Positions 38,207 to 47,488 of a stretch of DNA of 64,000 bases are shown here, one piece after another. Each line of letters starts with the position of its first letter. Position 1 is the stretch's first letter. The stretch covers positions 1 through 64,000 of the forward strand of contig PHEQ01000011.1 of assembly GCA_002842985.1 (NCBI GenBank), given 5' to 3'. This stretch comes from Alphaproteobacteria bacterium HGW-Alphaproteobacteria-1 (GTDB lineage: Bacteria; Pseudomonadota; Alphaproteobacteria; Rhodobacterales; Rhodobacteraceae). The position numbers and the translations under genes are program-made. Below the pieces are notes generated by a model that ran no database searches, was not told the DNA's origin, and was given only the letters and a program-made list of their open reading frames with translations.

Positions 38207-38789
38207 GGGCGATCCGCCTCCTGATATCGGCCAGCACTGCGCGCACCTGATCACGCGCATGGTCTATCGTGTCGGTCTCGATCACGTAATCCGCGCAGGC
38301 GCGTTTCTCACTATCGGGCATCTGTCGGGCAAGGATGGTCTCTAATTCTGCCGCGCTCATCGTTCCGCGCGCCAGAACACGGGCTCGCTGCACCTCGGGC
38401 GGGGCGCTCACCACAACCACGGCATCAAATCCCTTCGCGCCCGTCTCATACAGCAGCGGGATATCAAGAACCGTCACATCTGCCGTCTGCTCAGCCAGGA
38501 ACTCGGCCCGATCTGCTGCCACCAGGGGATGAACGATCTCCTCGATCCGTTTCAGAGCCGCCGGGTCGCGCGCGATGATCTTCTTAAGCCGAGCGCGCCG
38601 CACCTCGCCGCCCTCGACGGCATCGGGAAAAGCGCGCGCCATCGGCGCAACGGCCGCGCCACCGCACGAATAGAGACGATGCACCGCCGCATCCGCATCC
38701 CAAAGCGCACATCCCTCTTCGACAAATAGCCGCGCCGTGGTCGATTTTCCCATCCCGATGGACCCGGTCAATCCCAACCGAAAGGTCAT
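38199..38789 (-). CDS. coaE: Dephospho-CoA kinase
   Basis: The last step of CoA synthesis, phosphorylating dephospho-CoA. The P-loop GLTGSIGMGKSTTARLF is at residues 6-22, followed by VDVPLLYET-like VLDIPLLYETG near residue 110 and the lid segment RQMPDSEKRACADYVIET. At 196 aa it is of normal size. It overlaps aroE by 4 bp and dnaQ by 8 bp, so translation along the operon is tightly coupled. Confidence 0.95.
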   Translation of the reverse strand: MTFRLGLTGSIGMGKSTTARLFVEEGCALWDADAAVHRLYSCGGAAVAPMARAFPDAVEGGEVRRARLKKIIARDPAALKRIEEIVHPLVAADRAEFLAEQTADVTVLDIPLLYETGAKGFDAVVVVSAPPEVQRARVLARGTMSAAELETILARQMPDSEKRACADYVIETDTIDHARDQVRAVLADIRRRIAHA

Positions 38790-39619
38790 CTGAGCGCCGC
38801 CGCCCGCGTCGCTACGTCAACCTCCGGTCGCGTTCCGAACCAGCGCTCGAACCCCGGCACGGCCTGATGCAGAAGCATCCCCAGACCATCGACCGTGACG
38901 CACCCCATGGCTTCCGCCACCTCCAGAAATCGCGTCTTGAGCGGGGCATAAACCAGATCCGTCACCAGCGCATCCTTTTGCAACCCGTCCAGCGGCACGC
39001 GCAGCGCGGGCTTGCCCACCATGCCAAGCGATGTTGTGTTCACCACGGTGGCGGCATGTTCGAGCATGTTGCCAGCCTGCACCCAATCGACCACCCTTAG
39101 CTTGCGCCCGAATTCCTGTTGCAGGGCCTCAGCCCGGAGCCTTGTGCGGTTTGAGATCATTATTTCCGGTGCGCCCGCGTCTCGCAGCGCCACCACGACC
39201 GCACGTGCCGCGCCACCCGCCCCCAGAACGGCTGCGGGTCCTGCGGTGACATCCCAACCGGGCGCGCTCTGCCTCAGATTTTCAATAAACCCATAAGCGT
39301 CGGTATTGTCCGCGTAAATTGTTCCGTCCTTACGAAAGCTCAACGTATTTGCCGCGCCGATGATCGTCGCTTGATCGCTGACATGATCGGCCAATCCCAG
39401 AACGCGCTCTTTATACGGCACGGTGACGTTCACGCCCACAAAGCCAAGCTTGGGCAGGTTGCGCAGCACCTCGGCCAGATCGCCCTCGGCCACGTCCATC
39501 GGAATGTAGAAGCCGCGTATTCCAAGGCTCTTGAGCCAATGCCCATGAAGCTGCGGAGAGCGCGAATGCGAAATCGGCGATCCGATTACACCGGCCAGCG
39601 GAATTCTATCATGGCTCAT
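38786..39619 (-). CDS. aroE: Shikimate dehydrogenase
   Basis: It reduces 3-dehydroshikimate to shikimate with NADPH. The substrate site appears as GVIGSPISHSRSPQLHG near residue 9 and NVTVPYKERV with the catalytic Lys; the NADP site is VLGAGGAARAVVVAL. I start at the ATG at 39619 (277 aa), which overlaps the maf stop by 4 bp; the track ORF extends upstream inside maf in another frame. Confidence 0.95.
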   Translation of the reverse strand: MSHDRIPLAGVIGSPISHSRSPQLHGHWLKSLGIRGFYIPMDVAEGDLAEVLRNLPKLGFVGVNVTVPYKERVLGLADHVSDQATIIGAANTLSFRKDGTIYADNTDAYGFIENLRQSAPGWDVTAGPAAVLGAGGAARAVVVALRDAGAPEIMISNRTRLRAEALQQEFGRKLRVVDWVQAGNMLEHAATVVNTTSLGMVGKPALRVPLDGLQKDALVTDLVYAPLKTRFLEVAEAMGCVTVDGLGMLLHQAVPGFERWFGTRPEVDVATRAAALR

Positions 39620-40215
39620 TGCGGCAAATCTCCTCGCAGCGACAGAAAGGCCAGCAGGTCGAGCAGCGGCAGGCCCAATACCGTGAAATAATCGCCTTCG
39701 ATGCGGGAAAACAAGCGCACTCCTTCGGATTCGAGTTTGTAGGAACCGACGCACCCGGCAATATCCGGCCAGTTCCGGTCAAGATAATGGTCGAGCCAGG
39801 CGTCGCTGAACGCTCGAACCGTCAGACGCACCCGCCCCACATGCCGCCAGATCGGCGCACCGTCCAGGCAAATGACGGCCGCCGACAAAAGATCATGTGT
39901 CCGTCCGCGCAATCTCAGAAGTTGCGCGCGGGCCTCCTCGACGGTGCCGGGCTTTGACAGGATCTCGCCGTCGAGATCCAGCACCTGATCGCAACCAAGC
40001 ACAAGCCGCGCGCCCTGCTTCAGGCTGACCTTGGTCGCCTTCATCTCTGCCAACGCGTCCGCGATATCGCGCGTTGACATGTTCTCGGACAACAAGGCAT
40101 CCCGCAAAGTTGATTCGTCGATCCGGGCGGGAATCACCTTGATGGACAGGCCCGCATTTTCCAGAAGAGTCCGCCTTGTGGGTGATGCCGAGGCGAGAAC
40201 AAGCGGGTGAGCCAT
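39616..40215 (-). CDS. maf: Maf family nucleotide pyrophosphatase
   Basis: A 199-aa Maf protein, a housekeeping enzyme that hydrolyses non-canonical or pyrimidine nucleotides, earlier linked to septum formation. LVLASASPTRRTLLENAGL at the N-terminus, the DQVLDLDGEILSKP catalytic region and GSYKLESEG are the family marks. It is the first gene leftward of the proposed origin. A perfect DnaA box overlaps its start codon, so DnaA binding could also affect its expression. Confidence 0.95.
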   Translation of the reverse strand: MAHPLVLASASPTRRTLLENAGLSIKVIPARIDESTLRDALLSENMSTRDIADALAEMKATKVSLKQGARLVLGCDQVLDLDGEILSKPGTVEEARAQLLRLRGRTHDLLSAAVICLDGAPIWRHVGRVRLTVRAFSDAWLDHYLDRNWPDIAGCVGSYKLESEGVRLFSRIEGDYFTVLGLPLLDLLAFLSLRGDLPQ

Positions 40216-40223
40216 GTGGATAA
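40215..40223 (-). promoter_or_regulatory. Perfect DnaA box overlapping the maf start
   Basis: TGTGGATAA on the plus strand is TTATCCACA on the minus strand, the high-affinity DnaA consensus. Its first base is the last base of the maf start codon complement. Confidence 0.75.
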
Positions 40224-40640
40224 CTCCATAACAAGTTTCTTGAACCGGCCGAGATCAGGGCGGCGCCGCATTGCTCTTCCGAGCTTCGCCGCGTTCCACG
40301 GCTCAACATCTTGGTTTTTCCCCTTGTGGACAAGGATGAAACTTGAATGGGCATAAACGTGAAGATGACGATTTATCAACATGATAAAAGATTATTCGAA
40401 CACCGTCATTATCATTAAATGATTGATTATAATAATAAATTTTTCAATCTTTGCAGTTATACCGAAATCGCGCGGTATTGCTCACATACTTATCCATATG
40501 TGGACGATATCGGGCAAAACTGCCTAATCCACAGATCGGGGCGGCCCTACATCATCATCATTCTTTCTATATTTCTTAATTATTCAGAAGGAATCATGGG
40601 TCGCCCATAATGGTTGACGCGTTCAAACGAGACGCCTAAG
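40216..40640. other. oriC: Proposed chromosomal replication origin (oriC)
   Basis: A gene-free stretch between divergent maf and rho. DnaA-box-like sites are: TTATCCACA (minus, 40215-40223, perfect), TTGTCCACA (minus, 40325-40333), TTATCAACA (plus, 40373-40381), TTATCCATA (plus, 40490-40498) and TAATCCACA (plus, 40525-40533), the last four with one mismatch each. AT-rich candidates for unwinding are at about 40381-40450 and 40555-40595. One GANTC (CcrM-type) site is at 40591. Maf-aroE-coaE-dnaQ on one side and rho-mnmE-mnmG-rsmG-parAB on the other is the conserved order around alphaproteobacterial origins. Boundaries are approximate. Confidence 0.78.
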
Positions 40641-40727
40641 AGGGATCGAGGTGCCGTCCGGTGCCCTGTGTCCCCTTGATAAATCCGTTAAAGCCCGTTG
40701 CACGGGCTGAACCTCTTGAGGTCTCTC

Positions 40728-41999
40728 ATGTCTGAAGAACGCGTCTATCTGTCCGATCTCAAGGCCCTCACCGCCAAGGATCTTCTGTCCATCGCGGAGG
40801 AGCTGGAGATCGAGAACGCTTCGACCATGCGCAAGGGCGAGATGATGTTCTCCATCCTCAAAGAGCGGGCGGAGGATGACTGGCTTGTTTTCGGTGACGG
40901 CGTTTTGGAGGTTCTTCAAGATGGGTTCGGTTTCCTGCGTTCGATCGAGGCGAATTACCTGCCCGGGCCGGACGATATCTACGTGTCTCCGGACATGATC
41001 CGGCAATATTCCCTGCGCACGGGGGATACCATCAAGGGCGAGATGCGCCAGCCGGACGATACCGAGCGCTATTTTGCGCTGACCTCTGTCACAGAGATAA
41101 ATTTCGAAGAACCCGAGCGCGCACGTCACAAGATTGCGTTCGAGAACCTGACACCCCTCTATCCCGATGAGCGGCTCAAGATGGAGGTCGAAGACCCCAC
41201 CATCAAGGATCGTTCGGCACGGTTGATCGATCTTGTCGCCCCGATAGGCAAGGGTCAGCGGTCGTTGATCGTGGCGCCGCCGCGCACGGGTAAAACAGTC
41301 CTCCTGCAAAATATTGCCTACAGCATCGAAAAGAATCACCCGGAGTGCTTTCTCATTGTTCTTCTGATCGATGAACGCCCGGAGGAGGTCACCGATATGA
41401 AACGCTCGGTGAAGGGTGAGGTGATCAGTTCAACCTTCGATGAGCCGGCAACGCGCCATGTCGCGGTATCCGAAATGGTCATTGAAAAGGCCAAGCGGCT
41501 TGTTGAACACAAGCGCGATGTGGTCATTCTTCTGGATTCGATCACTCGTCTCGGACGTGCGTTCAACACCGTCGTTCCGTCTTCCGGCAAGGTGCTGACA
41601 GGTGGCGTCGATGCCAATGCTCTTCAGCGGCCCAAGCGGTTTTTCGGGGCCGCGCGCAACATAGAGGAGGGCGGTTCTCTGACGATCATTGCCACGGCTC
41701 TGATCGATACAGGCAGCCGGATGGACGAGGTCATCTTCGAAGAGTTCAAGGGGACCGGCAATTCGGAAATCGTTCTCGATCGCAAGATCGCCGATAAGCG
41801 TGTGTTCCCCGCCATCGACATTTTGAAATCCGGGACGCGCAAGGAAGATCTTCTCATCGACAAGCTTGACCTGCAAAAAACCTTTGTTCTGCGTCGCATC
41901 CTCAATCCGATGGGAACGACCGATGCTGTTGAGTTTCTCTTGTCGAAGCTCAAACAAACCAAGTCCAATTCCGAGTTCTTCGATTCGATGAATACCTGA
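40728..41999 (+). CDS. rho: Transcription termination factor Rho
   Basis: A hexameric RNA helicase ending transcription at rut sites. The N-terminal helix bundle ([18 protein letters not shown]) and RNA-binding OB fold with DGFGFLRS occupy residues 1-130; the ATPase domain has Walker [29 protein letters not shown] and the Q-loop/R-loop region [15 protein letters not shown]. It is 423 aa from the ATG at 40728, which has GAGG seven bases upstream. It is the first gene rightward of oriC. Confidence 0.98.
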   Translation: MSEERVYLSDLKALTAKDLLSIAEELEIENASTMRKGEMMFSILKERAEDDWLVFGDGVLEVLQDGFGFLRSIEANYLPGPDDIYVSPDMIRQYSLRTGDTIKGEMRQPDDTERYFALTSVTEINFEEPERARHKIAFENLTPLYPDERLKMEVEDPTIKDRSARLIDLVAPIGKGQRSLIVAPPRTGKTVLLQNIAYSIEKNHPECFLIVLLIDERPEEVTDMKRSVKGEVISSTFDEPATRHVAVSEMVIEKAKRLVEHKRDVVILLDSITRLGRAFNTVVPSSGKVLTGGVDANALQRPKRFFGAARNIEEGGSLTIIATALIDTGSRMDEVIFEEFKGTGNSEIVLDRKIADKRVFPAIDILKSGTRKEDLLIDKLDLQKTFVLRRILNPMGTTDAVEFLLSKLKQTKSNSEFFDSMNT

Positions 42000-42013
42000 G
42001 CTCGGCGGGCACG

Positions 42014-43297
42014 ATGGAGACGATCTTTGCGTTGTCTACCGCCCCCGGCAAGGCGGGCGTCGCCGTGATACGCGTCTCAGGCCCCGAAGCATCGGCGGTT
42101 TGCCGGGCGATGTGCGGGGGCCTGCCAGACCCTAGGCGGGCTGAGCTCAGGGCTCTGCGGGACCGGTCGGGGGATCGGATTGACGATGCTCTCGTGCTTT
42201 TTTTTCCTGATGGAGCAAGCTTTACCGGGGAAGCGATTGTCGAGTTTCAAACGCACGGCAGCCCGGCCGTCGTAGCGGCGGTCTTGCGTGAATTGAGTTG
42301 TTTTCCCTCGCTTCGTCCGGCTGAGCCGGGTGAATTCACGCGCCGCGCCCTTCAAAACGGGCGTATGGATCTTACCCAGGTTGAGGCGCTTGCCGATCTT
42401 CTGGAGGCCGAGACCGAGGCTCAGAGGCGTCAGGCGCTGCGGGGGGTCTCGGGAGCGCTCGCGCGTGAGTGCGAGACGTGGCGCAAGGCGCTTCTCAGGG
42501 CGGCTGCACTACTCGAGGTCACGATAGACTTTGCCGACGAAGAAGTGCCGGTCGATGTGATGCCAGAGGTGAAATCTCTGTTATCGGATGTCACGATGCG
42601 CCTCGATGGACAGATCAAGGGTGTGGGTGTGGCCGAACGTCTCCGTTCGGGCTTTGAAGTGGCCATTGTGGGCGCGCCCAATGTCGGAAAATCCACGCTG
42701 CTCAATCGGCTGGCGGGGAGGGAAGCGGCGATTACCTCGGAATACGCCGGAACGACGCGGGATGTGATTGAGGTTCGAATGGACCTGGGCGGCTTGCCGG
42801 TCACGATTCTCGATACGGCTGGATTGCGAGAAACGGCAGACGCGGTCGAGTCCATCGGCATCGGGCGCGCGCTGGAGCGGGCGAGGGCGGCAGACTTGCG
42901 CGTTTTTCTGTGGGAAGGCAGTGTTCGCTTCGAGGATTTGTCTCAGGATGGCGATATTCATCTTCGTGCGAAGGCCGACCGTTGCGGCGGTGCGGATGGT
43001 ATATCCGGTCTCACGGGGGAAGGAGTTAATACGCTGATCGCTCGGATGACCGAGATCTTGCAGCGTAGGGTGGTGTCTGTTGGTTTGGCGACTCGTCTGC
43101 GGCATGAGGCTGCCATGCGCAAGGCCATCGAGGCACTCAGAAGGGCAAGTATCCATCTCGACGCTGGGGAATCTGCAACGGATCTTGCGGCCGCCGATGT
43201 TCATACGGCTATTCGGGCCCTTGATTCTCTGGTAGGACGCATCGACGTAGAGGCGGTTCTGGGAGAGATCTTTGCCAGTTTCTGCCTTGGCAAGTGA
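42014..43297 (+). CDS. mnmE: tRNA modification GTPase MnmE
   Basis: With MnmG it installs the (carboxymethyl)aminomethyl group on U34 of certain tRNAs. The N-terminal formyl-THF domain starts [20 protein letters not shown]. The inserted G domain has G1 [14 protein letters not shown], the TTRDV G2 region, G3 DTAGLRET and a divergent G4 area. The protein ends in [15 protein letters not shown], the catalytic C-x-G-K tail with its Cys. At 427 aa it is a little short of the usual ~450, mainly in the G domain after DTAGLRET. It is followed by mnmG after 3 bp. Confidence 0.96.
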   Translation: METIFALSTAPGKAGVAVIRVSGPEASAVCRAMCGGLPDPRRAELRALRDRSGDRIDDALVLFFPDGASFTGEAIVEFQTHGSPAVVAAVLRELSCFPSLRPAEPGEFTRRALQNGRMDLTQVEALADLLEAETEAQRRQALRGVSGALARECETWRKALLRAAALLEVTIDFADEEVPVDVMPEVKSLLSDVTMRLDGQIKGVGVAERLRSGFEVAIVGAPNVGKSTLLNRLAGREAAITSEYAGTTRDVIEVRMDLGGLPVTILDTAGLRETADAVESIGIGRALERARAADLRVFLWEGSVRFEDLSQDGDIHLRAKADRCGGADGISGLTGEGVNTLIARMTEILQRRVVSVGLATRLRHEAAMRKAIEALRRASIHLDAGESATDLAAADVHTAIRALDSLVGRIDVEAVLGEIFASFCLGK

Positions 43298-43300
43298 GGG

Positions 43301-45172
43301 ATGTTTCACGTGAAACAATTCGATGTTGTGGTTATCGGTGGTGGTCATGCCGGGGCAGATGCGGCCCACGCGGCGGCGCGCATGGGCGCGGACACCGCGC
43401 TGGTCACACTTTCCCGCGCGGCCATTGGTGTCATGTCCTGCAACCCCGCGATTGGCGGCCTAGGCAAGGGGCACCTTGTGCGCGAGATAGACGCGCTGGA
43501 TGGTGTAATGGCGCGCGTTGCAGACAGGGCCGGGATCCAGTTTCGACTTCTCAATCGTCGGAAGGGCCCCGCCGTTCAGGGTCCGCGCGCGCAGGCAGAT
43601 CGCAAGATCTACCGTGAAGCGATGCAGGCAGAGCTGAGCGCAACGCCGAATCTGACGATCATCGAAGGCGAAGCCGCCGATTTCAGGGTCTTGGGCGAGC
43701 GCGTTCAGGGTATCGTCCTCGCGGATGGCACAGAACTTGCCGCGCGGGCGGTGATTCTGACGACGGGAACCTTCTTGCGCGGCGTTATTCATATCGGAGA
43801 TGTTTCCCGCCCCGGTGGACGCATGGGTGATCCGCCAAGTATTCGCCTGGCGCAGCGAATCGACGGCTTCGATCTGCCGCTAGGCCGCCTCAAAACCGGT
43901 ACGCCACCGCGCCTTGACGGGAGAAGCATCAATTGGGAGCGGCTGGAAAGCCAGCCACCGGATGAGCACCCGGTGATGTTCTCGTTCTTGTCTCGTGCGC
44001 CGTTTGCGCGGCAGGTGTCTTGCGGAATCACGCATACCAACGAGCGTACGCATGAGATCATTCGTGCGAACCTTTCTCGTTCCGCCATGTATGGCGGTCA
44101 CATAGCGGGGATTGGTCCGCGCTATTGTCCATCCATCGAGGACAAGATCGTGCGATTTGCCGACAAGGCATCGCATCAGATTTTCCTCGAGCCGGAGAGC
44201 CTGTCTGATTCCGTGATCTATCCGAACGGCATTTCGACTTCCTTGCCAGAGGATGCGCAGGAGGCCTATGTGCGGTCCATCGAAGGATTGGAGAGCGCCA
44301 TTATCCTTCAGCCAGGGTATGCGATCGAGTATGATTATGTCGATCCGCGTGCGCTTGACAGCAGCCTGGCAGTGGCTGCCGTTCCTGGTCTTTTTCTGGC
44401 GGGTCAGATCAACGGGACCACTGGCTATGAGGAGGCGGCCGCTCAGGGTCTGGTGGCCGGTCTCAACGCGGCGTGTTACGCGCAAGGCAGGCCGCCGATA
44501 CACTTCAGTCGCACCGAAAGTTATATCGGGGTGATGATCGACGATCTTACCACGCGCGGTGTCTCCGAGCCCTATCGCATGTTCACATCGCGGGCGGAGT
44601 TCCGGCTTTCGCTTCGGGCGGACAATGCCGATCAACGTCTTACGCCGTTGGGATTGACCGTTGGCTGCGTTGGCGAGGTTCGGCAGCGCGCATTCGAGGA
44701 GAAGATGGATCGCCTCAACGCTGGCCGCAAGCTGTTGGAAGAAGGCACCTATACACCGCGGGATCTGGAGCGCGCGGGCATCGGGGTCAATCAGGACGGG
44801 GCCCGGCGCACCGGAATGGAAGTGCTCTCGTTTCCCGAAGTCGAGGCTGTCGATATGGTTACGATCAACCCGGCTTTGGCGGAAATCGACCCCGAGACGA
44901 TGGCGCAACTCAAGCGTGATGCAACTTATGTCAATTATATCCTGCGGCAGGCGCGAGACGTGGAAATGCTGCGCCGGGATGAGGCTGTGGCGATCCCGTC
45001 GGATTTTGACTATGGCGGCATTGCCGGGCTGTCTAACGAGCTGAAGGCGAAGCTCATCGCGGCACGCCCCGATACACTTGCCCAGGCGTCGCGCATAGAA
45101 GGAATGACCCCCGCGGCGCTGTCGCTTGTCCTGATTAAATTGCGGCACCCGGCACGGACGCGCAGCGCATGA
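43301..45172 (+). CDS. mnmG: tRNA uridine-5-carboxymethylaminomethyl(34) synthesis enzyme MnmG
   Basis: The FAD-dependent partner of MnmE (GidA). The FAD-binding [18 protein letters not shown] lies at residues 13-30, and [37 protein letters not shown] and the C-terminal [15 protein letters not shown] helix are all typical. It is 623 aa, full length. Codons 1-6 (MFHVKQ) contain a complete parS palindrome starting at the second base of the ATG. The stop overlaps the rsmG start. Confidence 0.97.
   Translation: MFHVKQFDVVVIGGGHAGADAAHAAARMGADTALVTLSRAAIGVMSCNPAIGGLGKGHLVREIDALDGVMARVADRAGIQFRLLNRRKGPAVQGPRAQADRKIYREAMQAELSATPNLTIIEGEAADFRVLGERVQGIVLADGTELAARAVILTTGTFLRGVIHIGDVSRPGGRMGDPPSIRLAQRIDGFDLPLGRLKTGTPPRLDGRSINWERLESQPPDEHPVMFSFLSRAPFARQVSCGITHTNERTHEIIRANLSRSAMYGGHIAGIGPRYCPSIEDKIVRFADKASHQIFLEPESLSDSVIYPNGISTSLPEDAQEAYVRSIEGLESAIILQPGYAIEYDYVDPRALDSSLAVAAVPGLFLAGQINGTTGYEEAAAQGLVAGLNAACYAQGRPPIHFSRTESYIGVMIDDLTTRGVSEPYRMFTSRAEFRLSLRADNADQRLTPLGLTVGCVGEVRQRAFEEKMDRLNAGRKLLEEGTYTPRDLERAGIGVNQDGARRTGMEVLSFPEVEAVDMVTINPALAEIDPETMAQLKRDATYVNYILRQARDVEMLRRDEAVAIPSDFDYGGIAGLSNELKAKLIAARPDTLAQASRIEGMTPAALSLVLIKLRHPARTRSA
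43302..43317. promoter_or_regulatory. parS centromere site 1
   Basis: TGTTTCACGTGAAACA is a perfect 16-bp palindrome identical to the chromosomal parS consensus for ParB. It lies inside the first six codons of mnmG, 3 kb from oriC and 2.5 kb upstream of parAB. Confidence 0.95.
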
Positions 45173-45771
45173 TGCTTGCGAATGTTTCACGTGAAACAGC
45201 CGGGCGGCTCGAGGTTTACCGCGCACTTCTCGAAAAGTGGAATCGTCGGATAAACCTTGTCTCGCGCGCCTCGCTGGTCGAGCACCCGACCCGTCACTTT
45301 GAAGATTCGGCGCAACTCTATGATCTTGTGACGCATCCTGTCGATCATTGGGCAGACCTTGGCAGCGGCGGCGGATTTCCCGGCCTCATCATTGCGATCC
45401 TCGGGCAGGAGAGGGGCTCGCCTGCCCGTGTCACCCTTGTCGAGTCCGATGCCCGCAAATCCGCCTTTCTCAACACGGTGATACGGGAGACCGCGGTTAA
45501 CGCTACAGTGGTAACGGCAAGAATCGAGACGATCCCACCGCTTGATGCCGATGTCCTCTCGGCGCGCGCTCTGGCTGACCTGAGCACGCTTCTTGGTTTC
45601 GCCGCCCGGCACATGCGTCCGGATGGCCAGGCAGTTTTTCCCAAGGGCAGGACGTGGCAGGAAGAGCTGGCCGTCGCGCAAACGGCGTGGAAATTCTCTC
45701 ACCGGGTTGTTAAAAGCAAGACTGAAACCGGCCCCGTTATCCTGCATGTCAGAGGTATTTCCCGTGTCTGA
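45169..45771 (+). CDS. rsmG: 16S rRNA (guanine(527)-N(7))-methyltransferase RsmG
   Basis: It methylates G527 of 16S rRNA; loss gives low-level streptomycin resistance. The SAM site is [16 protein letters not shown] near residue 64, followed by [14 protein letters not shown] and the [15 protein letters not shown] strand. At 200 aa it is full length. Two ATGs are adjacent (45169, 45172); the first overlaps the mnmG stop. A second parS is embedded in codons 5-10 (NVSRET). The 3' end overlaps parA by 8 bp. Confidence 0.95.
   Translation: MMLANVSRETAGRLEVYRALLEKWNRRINLVSRASLVEHPTRHFEDSAQLYDLVTHPVDHWADLGSGGGFPGLIIAILGQERGSPARVTLVESDARKSAFLNTVIRETAVNATVVTARIETIPPLDADVLSARALADLSTLLGFAARHMRPDGQAVFPKGRTWQEELAVAQTAWKFSHRVVKSKTETGPVILHVRGISRV
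45183..45198. promoter_or_regulatory. parS centromere site 2
   Basis: A second exact TGTTTCACGTGAAACA, 1.9 kb from the first and about 580 bp before parA. It is read in a different codon frame here (NVSRET) than in mnmG (MFHVKQ). Confidence 0.95.
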
Positions 45772-46573
45772 TCCACTCCGCCTGACCAGTCCACGAATCA
45801 TCGCGGTCGCCAATCAGAAAGGCGGCGTGGGCAAGACCACGACGACGATCAACCTGGGGGCCGCGCTCGCCGAAAGTGGTTCGCGTGTTCTTATTGTCGA
45901 TCTCGATCCGCAAGGAAATGCATCGACCGGTCTCGGCATAGAGGCGGACTCTCGCACCTACACCACCTACGATTTCCTCCTCGACGAAGCCCCGTTCGCC
46001 GACATCGTGCAACAGACGGCGCATGAGGGGCTTTTGATCATTCCAGCAACGGTTGATCTCTCCTCGGCGGATATCGAGCTTCTTGCCAATGAAAAGCGAA
46101 GCTTTCTTCTCCATGACGCGCTGCGTCAACCCGCGATGGACGGCCTTCTGCTCGATTACATTCTGATCGATTGTCCGCCCTCGCTCAATCTCCTGACGGT
46201 CAACGCGATGGTTGCGTCCCATTCGGTGCTGATCCCGCTCCAAAGCGAGTTTTTTGCGCTCGAAGGCCTGTCGCAGCTCATGCTTACCATTCGCGAGGTG
46301 CGCCAATCCGCCAATCCCGATCTGCGTATCGAGGGAGTGCTGCTGACCATGGTTGATGCGCGCAACAATCTCTCGGCCCAGGTCGAGAATGACGCGCGCG
46401 AAAACCTTGGTGATCTCGTGTTTCAGACCCGAATCCCGCGCAATGTTCGGGTAAGCGAGGCGCCATCCTATGCCTTGCCGGTGCTGAATTATGACCCGGC
46501 GTCGAAGGGGGCGCAGGCCTATCGTGAGCTTGCCCGTGAAATCGTGCAGAAACACGCGCGCGCTGCGGCATAA
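45764..46573 (+). CDS. parA: Chromosome partitioning ATPase ParA
   Basis: A Walker-type ATPase that moves ParB-parS complexes to segregate the origin. IIAVANQKGGVGKTTTTINL carries the deviant Walker A (KGGVGKTTT), VLIVDLDPQGNAS the A' motif and YILIDCPPSLNLLT Walker B. I choose the GTG at 45764, with AGAGG eight bases upstream, giving 269 aa starting [11 protein letters not shown]. An ATG 18 bp upstream (45746) is in frame but has no ribosome-binding site. parB follows after 16 bp. Confidence 0.96.
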   Translation: MSDPLRLTSPRIIAVANQKGGVGKTTTTINLGAALAESGSRVLIVDLDPQGNASTGLGIEADSRTYTTYDFLLDEAPFADIVQQTAHEGLLIIPATVDLSSADIELLANEKRSFLLHDALRQPAMDGLLLDYILIDCPPSLNLLTVNAMVASHSVLIPLQSEFFALEGLSQLMLTIREVRQSANPDLRIEGVLLTMVDARNNLSAQVENDARENLGDLVFQTRIPRNVRVSEAPSYALPVLNYDPASKGAQAYRELAREIVQKHARAAA

Positions 46574-46589
46574 ACAGGGAGTCGGGGCT

Positions 46590-47486
46590 ATGAGCATGAA
46601 AAGCAAGCAGGGGCGCGGCCTTGGGCGCGGTTTGTCGGCGTTGATGGCTGATGTCAAAGACAGCGCGCCCGCGCCCGACGCAGAGCGCCGGATGCCCGAC
46701 ATGATGGTGCCGGTGGAAAAGGTCCATCCGAATCCCGATCAGCCGCGCCGTCATTTCGATGTCGGAGCGCTGGAGGATCTGGCCCGTTCGATCACTGAAA
46801 AAGGCATCATTCAGCCGCTCATCGTCCGTATCAGCCCGCGCGAGGCGGGATGCTACGAGATCGTCGCGGGGGAACGCCGCTGGCGTGCCGCACAGATGGC
46901 GCAACTTCATGAAATCCCTGTCCTTGTCCGTGATTTCACGGATACGGAGGTCTTGGAAGTTGCCATTATCGAGAACATCCAGCGCGCCGATCTCAACCCC
47001 GTCGAAGAGGCCGCCGGATATAGCCAGTTGATGACAAAATTCGGCCACACCCAGGAAAAACTGGCCGAAGTGCTGGGCAAGAGCCGCAGCCACATTGCCA
47101 ACGCGGTGCGTCTGCTGAACCTGCCGGACGAGGTGCAGGGCTATCTCAGGGACGGCCGTCTCTCCGCCGGTCATGCGCGCGCCCTTATCACGGCGCCTGA
47201 CGCGGTGGCGCTGGCGCGCAGCGTGATCCAGAAAGGGCTATCGGTGCGTCAGACCGAGAAGCTGGCCAAGGTGGTGCCGGGCGAACCGTCGGAAAAAGCA
47301 ACGTCGACTCCAGGAAGAAAGCCCGAAAAAGACGCCGATACCAAGGCGCTCGAAGCTGATCTTGCCGCTGCGCTCTCGATGAGCGTCAGCATTGACCACC
47401 TGCCGGGCAACGAGCATGGCGCGCTGACGATCCGCTATCAAACGCTTGACGATCTCGACCGGCTCATGGCGCTACTCAGCGCCTGA
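46590..47486 (+). CDS. parB: Chromosome partitioning protein ParB
   Basis: A CTP-dependent clamp that loads at parS and spreads. The N-terminus GRGLGRGLSALMAD is the ParA-interacting region. The CTP-binding signatures are VAGERRWRAAQMA and EVAIIENIQRADLNPVEEA. The parS-binding HTH follows in LAEVLGKSRSHIANAVRLL, and a C-terminal dimer domain closes the protein. It is 298 aa from the ATG at 46590. The target sites are the two parS palindromes upstream in mnmG and rsmG. Confidence 0.97.
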   Translation: MSMKSKQGRGLGRGLSALMADVKDSAPAPDAERRMPDMMVPVEKVHPNPDQPRRHFDVGALEDLARSITEKGIIQPLIVRISPREAGCYEIVAGERRWRAAQMAQLHEIPVLVRDFTDTEVLEVAIIENIQRADLNPVEEAAGYSQLMTKFGHTQEKLAEVLGKSRSHIANAVRLLNLPDEVQGYLRDGRLSAGHARALITAPDAVALARSVIQKGLSVRQTEKLAKVVPGEPSEKATSTPGRKPEKDADTKALEADLAAALSMSVSIDHLPGNEHGALTIRYQTLDDLDRLMALLSA

Positions 47487-47488
47487 GT

